The notes below the pieces were generated by a model that ran no database searches, was not told where the DNA came from, and worked only from the letters and a program-made list of their open reading frames with translations. From NCBI GenBank assembly GCA_017394475.1, contig JAFPYQ010000431.1:1-5833 (forward strand): a stretch of 5,833 nucleotides of DNA. Reading direction: 5' to 3'. Positions 1 to 5,252 of this stretch are shown here, piece after piece. The DNA is from Oscillospiraceae bacterium (GTDB lineage: Bacteria; Bacillota; Clostridia; Oscillospirales; Ruminococcaceae). Numbering within the stretch: position 1 is the stretch's first letter; every line of letters begins with the position of its first letter. The position numbers and the translations under genes are program-made.

Positions 1-2
1 GG

Positions 3-1562
3 CTCAAAGCCGATCCGGGCACCATGTCCTCCTACTGCAATGACGGCTTCACCTTGCTTGAGATAGTGGTGGAGCACGTCAGCGGACAGAGCTTCACGGA
101 TTATGTGGATGAGCACATCGCCAAGCCCCTTGCCCTTGAAAATACAGGCACATCCCTTAAAATGTACGGCAATGAGAAGGCTGCAAAGGTGCTCGTGGAC
201 GGCGATGTGAGATATGCCACGGACTACTGCACCGCCTTCGGCTCGGGGGGCATAATGTCCACTGCTCCGGAGCTGGCACGCTTCGGCAGTGCTATGTTCA
301 CGGGCAATGATGTGCTGCTCTCACAGGCTTCAAAGGACGAGATGGAGAAGAACACCGCCCGCAACAAGTACGAGGATGGCTTCGGTCTTGGCTGGGACAA
401 AGTAGATTGCAATAAGAAATACGATATGAACAAGGATGTGCAGCTCGAATTCAAGGGCGGTTCCCTCAATCATCAGTTCGCAGGGCTCATGGTGGCACCC
501 GATGAAAAGATAAGCGTATCCGTTCTCCTGAGCGGCGGTGACAGCAATGTTGCCATAGCAATGTCCGAGTCGCTCATGCTCGCAGCACTTGAAGAGCAGG
601 GCATCACATCCGATTTCATTCAGCCCGAGGCAAGGCAGACCGTTGACACAGTGCCGGATGAATATCTTGCAAAGGCGGATATCTATGCAAAGGAGAGCGG
701 CCTGTACTCCGTATCCTTCCCCGACGGCAAATTCATGGAGATAACCGAGCTCACATCCGTTGTCCCACTGACAAAGCGCTATATGTACACCACGGACGGA
801 GATTTCGTGCTGATGAACGGCGAGCCCGGCACATCCACATTCTCGCAGGATGCTGATCAGTATATCCTTGAATTTGTGGAGAGGGACGGCGAAACATATA
901 TCTGTAACTCCTCCAATACCGATTTCGATGGCTTCGGCCGCGACAAGCAGGATTCGTACTTTTTGCAGCGCGTGGGGAAATACAGCGTGAGCGATGATGT
1001 GCAGACCGCATGGGACGCAAGGGACGGCCATAGATACTATTTCACATCTGCCTCATATTCCAATATGATGTATTATTCCTTCCGTGCAGCTTCCCCGTCA
1101 ATGCTTGTCACCGTACCCGATGAGAACGGATATGCACTGATACACAACAGTATAGTAAAGATCGCAGATCCCGACCACGGCAAGGGCTTCGTCCGTATCC
1201 CCGGCACTGCAGGCCGCGATGTGAAGGACTATGAGTTCTTCACCGAGGACGGCTGTGAATATGTGCGCACCTCCGCTCACGACTTTACAGGCATAAGGGA
1301 AGCGGATATTCCCGCATTCTCATCCGATATCCACGAAATAGCACTTGAAACCGGACGCGCAAAGTGGTATAATATAGGTGAGATGGCCAACAAGTCCATC
1401 ACCCTCACTATACCCGACCATGCATCGGTGTATGTATATGACCGCTTCGACCACACCGTATACTCCTCATATATGCCCGACTACGGCAATACCGTATCTC
1501 TCCCCACCGACGGCAAGATAGTCTTTATCGGCGAGACAGGCGGAGTTGTGAGCATACAGTGA
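3..1562 (+). CDS. Class C beta-lactamase-like serine hydrolase, 5'-truncated by window
   Basis: This is the C-terminal part of a serine hydrolase of the AmpC/PBP4*-like family (COG1680 type). The frame is open from base 3, so the ATG at 24 is an internal Met and the true start, the expected SxxK nucleophile motif and any signal peptide lie upstream of the window. Visible family marks are PGT followed by the tyrosine motif Y-C-N (bases 33-41), the SGQSFTDYVDEHIAKPL helix, the GSGGIMSTAPELARFG segment, and K-G-G (453-461) in place of the usual HTG/KTG third motif. The family includes beta-lactamases, D-Ala-D-Ala peptidases and esterases, so the substrate cannot be read from this part. About 300 residues follow the fold; they look beta-rich, have no membrane segment, and end in a small domain (AKWYNIGEMANKS to the C-terminus) reminiscent of tails on clostridial homologues. 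A regulator gene follows 69 bp downstream with no terminator between. The family is well supported; the function is open. Confidence 0.88.
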   Translation, partial: LKADPGTMSSYCNDGFTLLEIVVEHVSGQSFTDYVDEHIAKPLALENTGTSLKMYGNEKAAKVLVDGDVRYATDYCTAFGSGGIMSTAPELARFGSAMFTGNDVLLSQASKDEMEKNTARNKYEDGFGLGWDKVDCNKKYDMNKDVQLEFKGGSLNHQFAGLMVAPDEKISVSVLLSGGDSNVAIAMSESLMLAALEEQGITSDFIQPEARQTVDTVPDEYLAKADIYAKESGLYSVSFPDGKFMEITELTSVVPLTKRYMYTTDGDFVLMNGEPGTSTFSQDADQYILEFVERDGETYICNSSNTDFDGFGRDKQDSYFLQRVGKYSVSDDVQTAWDARDGHRYYFTSASYSNMMYYSFRAASPSMLVTVPDENGYALIHNSIVKIADPDHGKGFVRIPGTAGRDVKDYEFFTEDGCEYVRTSAHDFTGIREADIPAFSSDIHEIALETGRAKWYNIGEMANKSITLTIPDHASVYVYDRFDHTVYSSYMPDYGNTVSLPTDGKIVFIGETGGVVSIQ

Positions 1563-1584
1563 CCGGCTGTTATCGTTATCTAGG

Positions 1585-1614
1585 TGATCACTGACCACTT
1601 TATAGCTGACCACT
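1585..1614 (+). repeat. Short direct repeats TGAYCACT upstream of the response regulator
   Basis: CTGACCACT occurs exactly twice, at 1591-1599 and 1606-1614, 15 bp apart start to start. A near copy, TGATCACT (1585-1592), abuts the first and lies within the 8-bp palindrome GTGATCAC (1584-1591). The array sits in the 69-bp gap between the hydrolase and regulator genes and ends 17 bp before the regulator ATG. Tandem half-sites are typical of OmpR-family binding, so this could be an operator for autoregulation, although the 15-bp period is not the usual 11 bp. I see no convincing -35/-10 pair or terminator in this gap. The repeats are certain; the regulatory role is inference. Confidence 0.4.
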
Positions 1615-1631
1615 AAAAGAAGAGGTGAAAC

Positions 1632-2378
1632 ATGACTTACAAATGCCTTGTAATAGACGACGATGAGACCATCGCCGCCAACACAGCGGAATACTTCAAT
1701 ATATTCGACATATCCACCGCGTATGTGACGAGCTTTGAGGATGCGGAGAGATTTCTTGATGAGAATACAGTATCACTCCTGCTGCTCGATATAAACCTGG
1801 GCGACCGTTCGGGCTTTGAGCTGTGCAAGGAAGTGCGCCGCCGCTATGATATGCCCATACTGTTCATAAGTGCCCGTACCAGTGATGATGATGTGCTGAC
1901 AGCCCTCAACATCGGCGGGGATGACTATATCAAGAAGCCCTTTACCCTCAATATACTCCTTGCAAAGGTAAAGGCCATACTGGGAAGATATGAAAGGATG
2001 ACGGAGGCAGCTTCTGCTGCCCCCGTCAAAGCCGTTCCCGCAGAACCGGGCAGGACCGGCAACACCACGGAGCTGTGGATAAAGGATGATATGTACCTTG
2101 ACACCGCCGCCCACAATCTCCGCAATAACGGCAAGGTCATCAGCCTTAAAGCAATGGAATACAAGATGCTGCTCTATTTTGTGAGCAACAGGAACAGGGT
2201 CATCACAAAGGATGAATTCCTCAAAAATGTCTGGGAGGATGAATTTGTGGGCGAAGGCACGCTGTCCGTCCACATCCGTCACCTGCGTGAAAAAACAGAA
2301 CGCGACCCCAACTCCCCCGATCTGATAAAGACCGTCTGGGGCGTGGGATATATCATGGAAACAGGAGCAGATCAATGA
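1632..2378 (+). CDS. OmpR/PhoB-family two-component response regulator
   Basis: This is a cytoplasmic DNA-binding response regulator of 248 residues, somewhat longer than the usual 225-235. The receiver domain (about 1-120) has the acidic cluster D9-D10-D11, the phospho-acceptor D53 in LLLLDINLGDRSG, S80 at the Thr/Ser switch position, Y99, and K102 in KKPF. An Ala/Pro-rich linker (about 123-147) accounts for the extra length. A winged-helix domain (about 149-243) follows, with the recognition-helix segment VHIRHLREK (213-221) and the wing motif WGVGY (236-240). The ATG is chosen because AGAGG (1621-1625) lies six bases upstream. The stop overlaps the kinase start as ATGA (2375-2378), indicating translational coupling to its partner. 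Phosphorylation by that kinase at D53 should control DNA binding. Target genes are not shown; the repeats just upstream and the serine hydrolase gene are the obvious candidates. I do not recognise a specific named system such as VanR or BceR. Confidence 0.95.
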   Translation: MTYKCLVIDDDETIAANTAEYFNIFDISTAYVTSFEDAERFLDENTVSLLLLDINLGDRSGFELCKEVRRRYDMPILFISARTSDDDVLTALNIGGDDYIKKPFTLNILLAKVKAILGRYERMTEAASAAPVKAVPAEPGRTGNTTELWIKDDMYLDTAAHNLRNNGKVISLKAMEYKMLLYFVSNRNRVITKDEFLKNVWEDEFVGEGTLSVHIRHLREKTERDPNSPDLIKTVWGVGYIMETGADQ

Positions 2379-3637
2379 AGCTGCGCAGTCTGATAATACT
2401 GCTGTTTTTGATACTTGCAGCAGGTACAGCGGCGTGTATCATGATAATCGGAGGATACCGCCATGAGATCGCAGACCCGCTGAAATACAACGATATACAG
2501 ATGACAGTGCGCGAAAACATAGACCATCTGAACACCCTTGATGATGCATACCCGGACTCCCCTGTCATAGTATTCGATGCCAACGGGTTCCTTGCATATC
2601 CGGAAAACAGCCCTGTGAAGGATATCTCATCCGCCATAAGGGAGGGCTATGTCCTGCTGCCGGTTTCCGACGGGAACAGGTTCCTTGCCACCGCCGCCAT
2701 CCCCGATCCCGACAGCACATCATACGATAATGCGGAAAAAAGGCTAATGGCAGCCGTGGTGATCATGGTCATCCTATTTGGCATCACATCGGTGATATTC
2801 ATCCTGTACACACACAAGAACGTGATAAAGCCCTTCGGCAAAATGCAGGATTTCGCAGGCAGGATAGCTATGGGGGATCTTGACACTCCCCTTTCCATGG
2901 ACAAAGGCAATCTGTTCGGCGTATTCACCGAGAGCTTTGACATAATGCGTGAAGAGCTGAAAAGCGCACGGGAGCGGGAAAACGCCCTGAAATTGAAGGA
3001 AAAGGAACTGGTAGCCCAGCTGAGCCATGATCTCAAAACTCCCATAGCGGGCATAAATACGATATGCGATGTGCTTTCGGTCAAGGTCACCGATGACTAT
3101 ACCCTTGGCAAGGTACATGACATACAGAAGAAAACAGCGCAGATGGATATGCTTGTCACTGACCTGTTCACGACCGCCCTTGACGATCTCGGGGAAATGA
3201 CCGTGAACTGTACGGATGAAAGCTCGCATATACTGGGCGATATCGTCCAGGCAAACGATCCCCGCTCCCTGACGACCTCAGAAAGCATACCCGAATGTCT
3301 GATAAATATTGACAAGATCCGTATGTCCCAGATAGTGGGGAATATCATCGGCAATTCCTATAAATATGCGGATACCTCCATAGATGTGACCTACACACTC
3401 AGCGGTGACTACCTGAAAATGGCGATAACAGACCACGGTGCAGGTGTCCCTGAGGATGAACTGACACTTATCACAAACAAGTTCTACAGAGGAAAGTCGG
3501 TGCGTTCATCGGATAAGGGCGGCAGCGGTCTCGGGCTGTATATAGCCTCGGAGCTCATGGCAAAGATGAACGGCGAGCTTATATGCTCCTGCAGTGATAA
3601 AGGCTTCACGGTCACGCTTATGATACTGCTTTCATAG
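2375..3637 (+). CDS. Membrane sensor histidine kinase (HAMP, HisKA, HATPase)
   Basis: This 420-residue kinase is the partner of the preceding response regulator. Its domains in order are: TM1 (about 5-27); an extracellular sensor of about 95 residues (28-122) containing IVFDANGFLAYP, which suggests a small PAS/Cache-like fold; TM2 (about 124-145); HAMP (about 146-198); a HisKA helix with H218 in LSHDLKTPI as the autophosphorylation site; and a HATPase domain. The ATPase boxes are intact: N-box N323-N327, G1 box D353-H-G-A-G357, F-box around F370, and G2 box GGSGLGL (382-388). Nothing looks truncated or inactivated. Translation starts within the regulator stop codon, with AGGAG at 2363-2367 seven bases upstream. 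The signal is unknown. The short sensor domain could detect a small extracellular ligand or envelope stress, and the neighbouring serine hydrolase makes a cell-wall cue plausible but unproven. A hairpin terminator begins directly after the stop codon. Confidence 0.95.
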   Translation: MKLRSLIILLFLILAAGTAACIMIIGGYRHEIADPLKYNDIQMTVRENIDHLNTLDDAYPDSPVIVFDANGFLAYPENSPVKDISSAIREGYVLLPVSDGNRFLATAAIPDPDSTSYDNAEKRLMAAVVIMVILFGITSVIFILYTHKNVIKPFGKMQDFAGRIAMGDLDTPLSMDKGNLFGVFTESFDIMREELKSARERENALKLKEKELVAQLSHDLKTPIAGINTICDVLSVKVTDDYTLGKVHDIQKKTAQMDMLVTDLFTTALDDLGEMTVNCTDESSHILGDIVQANDPRSLTTSESIPECLINIDKIRMSQIVGNIIGNSYKYADTSIDVTYTLSGDYLKMAITDHGAGVPEDELTLITNKFYRGKSVRSSDKGGSGLGLYIASELMAKMNGELICSCSDKGFTVTLMILLS

Positions 3638-3667
3638 AATATCCCCCGCAATGACGGGGGATATTTT
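3638..3667 (+). terminator. Rho-independent terminator of the two-component operon
   Basis: A perfect 11-bp inverted repeat (AATATCCCCCG at 3638-3648, CGGGGGATATT at 3655-3665) with a six-base loop starts one base after the kinase stop codon. The stem carries a six-pair G/C block and is followed by a short T-run (TTTT at 3664-3667, partly in the stem). It lies between convergent genes, 37 bp beyond the rarA stop codon. It could also stop rarA transcripts, but the sequence after the stem on that strand is not U-rich, so termination should be best on the + strand. Confidence 0.85.
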
Positions 3668-3685
3668 AATAGCATTTGTTACAGC

Positions 3686-3715
3686 CTGTACACTTGTGTT
3701 GTCAAGACTGTACAG
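3686..3715. repeat. 7-bp inverted repeat spanning the rarA stop codon
   Basis: CTGTACA (3686-3692) and TGTACAG (3709-3715) are exact inverted copies separated by 16 bases, and they flank the rarA stop codon (3702-3704). Neither strand shows a T-run after the repeat, so this is a weak terminator candidate at best. It might shape the 3' end of the rarA message, or it may be chance. Confidence 0.3.
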
Positions 3716-4982
3716 CGTCCTGACCCGTCACCTTTTTCCTGTACATAAGCGCTGCCTGCTCGGTCTTGTTGTCACCGAACCTGTAGTATACCTTGTCCTT
3801 TATGGGATCGGGGAGATACTGCTGTTTTACCCAGTGACCGGGGTAATCATGGGGATAGAGATAGTTCTGTCCCTTTTCCTTGGCATCCGCACCGTCATAG
3901 TGCTTATTCTGCAGCGCACGGGGGAAGGTGCCGCATTCCTTTGTGCGCACATCCTCCAAGGCTTCATTTATCGCCATGTATGCAGAGTTGGATTTGGGAG
4001 AGGTGGCAAGGAGCACCACTGCCTCGGCAAGGGGTATCCGCGCCTCGGGGAGACCTAACTGCATGGCGCTGTCAACACATGATTTGGTTATCACTGCCGC
4101 CATAGGGTATGCAAGGCCGATATCCTCGGATGCTATGACCAGCAGCCGCCTTGAAAGGGATATTATATCCCCCGCCTCCATGAGCCTTGCAGCATAGTGC
4201 AGGGCTGCATTCTCATCGGAGCCCCGTATGGACTTCTGCAGGGCGGAGAGCAGATCATAATGCTCATCCCCGTCCCTGTCATAGCGCATATTGCTGCGAT
4301 GGGCAAGGGCCTTTGCCTCCTCCAGAGTGACGGACACGGTATCGCCGCTGCGCTCGCCGCCAAGGAAGCACAGCTCACATATACTCACGGATTTGCGTAC
4401 ATCCCCGCCGCAGCCGTTTGCGATATGCTCTATGACGCCCTGTTCTATATCAACTGTCACATTGTTTTCCCCTGCCATGATATCAAAGGCACGTCTGCAG
4501 GCGGGAATGATATCCGCTGCGGTAACGGGCTTGAACTCGAACACCGCACTTCTGCTGAGGATGGCGGAATACACATAGAAATAGGGGTTTTCCGTGGTTG
4601 AGGCGATAAGGGTTATCTGCCCGTTCTCGATATATTCAAGCAATGACTGCTGCTGTTTCTTGTTGAGGTACTGTATCTCATCGAGGTAGAGCAAAACGCC
4701 GTTCATGCCTTCAAAGGTGTTGGTATCGGCTATGACCTCTTTTATATCGGCAATGCCCGCGGAAGTGCCGTTGAGCTTATGGAGCTTCATTCCCGCGCGG
4801 TCGGATATTATGCGGGCAGCAGTTGTCTTCCCCACCCCGGGAGGGCCGTAGAATATCATATTGGGGACATTTCCCGATTCTATGATACGCCTGAGATAGC
4901 ACCCTTTTGAGAACAGATGCTGCTGGCCGACCATATCATCAAGGGATGCAGGTCTTATCCTGTCTGCAAGCGGTGCGGGCAT
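3702..4982 (-). CDS. rarA: Replication-associated recombination protein A (AAA+ ATPase)
   Basis: RarA (MgsA, related to eukaryotic WRNIP1) is a cytoplasmic AAA+ ATPase of the clamp-loader superfamily that acts at stalled or gapped replication forks. At 426 residues it is full length for the family. The N-terminus has the typical RPASLDDMVGQQHL segment. Walker A is GPPGVGKT (46-53, K52) and Walker B is LLYLDE (97-102, D101-E102). The sensor-1 region is STTENPYF (128-135) and the arginine finger is in LSR (R144). The C-terminal half holds the family's lid and tetramerisation region, including SEDIGLAYP, the segment around KSNSAYMAIN, and YLYPHDYPGHWV. The Walker B surroundings DEIQYLNKKQQQ, rather than DEIHRFNKxQQD as in E. 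coli-like proteins, match my recollection of clostridial RarA. The ATG is preceded by AAGGAG (4991-4996 on the opposite strand) with eight bases of spacing. It is monocistronic here, with its own promoter and a leader of about 105 nt, and it converges on the kinase gene. Confidence 0.96.
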   Translation of the reverse strand: MPAPLADRIRPASLDDMVGQQHLFSKGCYLRRIIESGNVPNMIFYGPPGVGKTTAARIISDRAGMKLHKLNGTSAGIADIKEVIADTNTFEGMNGVLLYLDEIQYLNKKQQQSLLEYIENGQITLIASTTENPYFYVYSAILSRSAVFEFKPVTAADIIPACRRAFDIMAGENNVTVDIEQGVIEHIANGCGGDVRKSVSICELCFLGGERSGDTVSVTLEEAKALAHRSNMRYDRDGDEHYDLLSALQKSIRGSDENAALHYAARLMEAGDIISLSRRLLVIASEDIGLAYPMAAVITKSCVDSAMQLGLPEARIPLAEAVVLLATSPKSNSAYMAINEALEDVRTKECGTFPRALQNKHYDGADAKEKGQNYLYPHDYPGHWVKQQYLPDPIKDKVYYRFGDNKTEQAALMYRKKVTGQDAVQS

Positions 4983-4986
4983 AGTA

Positions 4987-5007
4987 TCAGCTCCTTATGT
5001 TTCTCAT
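4987..5007 (-). CDS. Possible six-codon leader mini-ORF (MRNIRS) upstream of rarA
   Basis: In the rarA leader, GGGAGG (5012-5017 on the opposite strand) is followed after four bases by ATG and six codons reading MRNIRS, then TGA. The frame differs from rarA, so this is not an alternative rarA start. Its last codons contain the AAGGAG that serves rarA, and its TGA ends four bases before the rarA ATG. If translated, ribosomes finishing it would terminate on top of the rarA initiation site, which could couple or compete with rarA translation. An ORF this short can easily arise by chance; the strong Shine-Dalgarno-like sequence is the only positive evidence. Confidence 0.25.
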   Translation of the reverse strand: MRNIRS

Positions 5008-5019
5008 TTATCCTCCCGG

Positions 5020-5079
5020 CAGACAGAGGATGAACGCAGTTTTTCACCGATACAACGGCGTGCTCCGTGCCTCAGTCTG
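5020..5079 (-). promoter_or_regulatory. Candidate long-range stem in the rarA 5' leader
   Basis: CAGACAGAGG (5020-5029) and CCTCAGTCTG (5070-5079) are complementary at nine of ten positions, enclosing a 40-base loop. In the rarA transcript the stem would begin about ten bases after the predicted start and close just upstream of the GGGAGG at 5012-5017. The loop can form a smaller imperfect CCG/CGG hairpin. No T-run follows, so this is not a transcription attenuator of the usual kind, and it does not match a riboswitch class that I recognise. Confidence 0.35.
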
Positions 5080-5095
5080 TCCAAAAGCAAGATTC

Positions 5096-5124
5096 ATTAT
5101 ACCATATCCCGGAGTAAATAGCAA
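5096..5124 (-). promoter_or_regulatory. Sigma-A-type promoter for rarA
   Basis: On the - strand, TTGCTA (5119-5124, four of six matches to TTGACA) is followed after exactly 17 bp by a perfect TATAAT (5096-5101). An extended -10 TG lies one base upstream of it (TGGTATAAT, 5096-5104). Transcription should start near 5089, giving a rarA leader of about 105 nt. Confidence 0.8.
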
Positions 5125-5143
5125 GAATTTTTATTCAAAAATA

Positions 5144-5172
5144 TTGACAAAACCCGACAAATAATGTAAAAT
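5144..5172 (+). promoter_or_regulatory. Sigma-A-type promoter for the secreted protein gene
   Basis: A perfect TTGACA (5144-5149) is followed after 17 bp by TAAAAT (5167-5172, five of six matches to TATAAT). The A/T-rich block between this -35 and the divergent rarA -35 (5125-5143) contains GAATTTTTATTC and could act as a shared UP-like element. Transcription should start near 5179, leaving a 5' UTR of about 74 nt. Confidence 0.8.
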
Positions 5173-5180
5173 ATTACTTG

Positions 5181-5233
5181 TTCGGAGAAATACTCCGTAC
5201 ATAACGGACAACACTGAGAAAAGCACATCCGAA
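5181..5233 (+). promoter_or_regulatory. 5' UTR with mutually exclusive short pairings
   Basis: CGGAG (5183-5187) pairs with CTCCG (5193-5197) over a five-base loop, right at the predicted 5' end of the message. Alternatively, TCCGT (5194-5198) pairs with ACGGA (5204-5208), while TTCGGA (5181-5186) pairs with TCCGAA (5228-5233), which ends just before the ribosome binding site at 5238-5244. The two states exclude each other. The stems are only five or six pairs, so the 5' hairpin may simply protect the mRNA end, or the pattern may be chance. Confidence 0.3.
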
Positions 5234-5252
5234 GGATAAAGGGGAAAGATCA

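Noticed and set aside
642..672. TTGACA inside the hydrolase gene as an internal promoter
   Set aside because: No good -10 at the right distance, and it falls in coding sequence where such hexamers occur by chance.
330..1031. Long - strand open frame opposite the hydrolase gene
   Set aside because: It lies wholly within the well-supported hydrolase frame, has no recognisable domain and no convincing ribosome site; treated as a shadow frame.
1563..1606. Possible promoter in the hydrolase-regulator gap using TATAGC as -10
   Set aside because: Only four of six -10 matches, and no acceptable -35 at 16-18 bp; the best candidate (TTATCT) has poor match and 19-bp spacing.
1773..2375. 200-residue - strand open frame opposite the response regulator
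   Set aside because: The + strand frame has all receiver and winged-helix motifs; the antisense translation is Cys/His-rich and unstructured-looking, as expected for a shadow.
3638..3665. Use of the intergenic hairpin as an equally good terminator for rarA
   Set aside because: On the - strand the bases after the stem (CTATGAAAG) are not U-rich, so only + strand termination is well supported.
3651..4058. 135-residue + strand open frame overlapping the end of rarA
   Set aside because: Its hydrophobic translation is the antisense of the conserved rarA C-terminal region; it starts inside the terminator loop and has no ribosome binding site.
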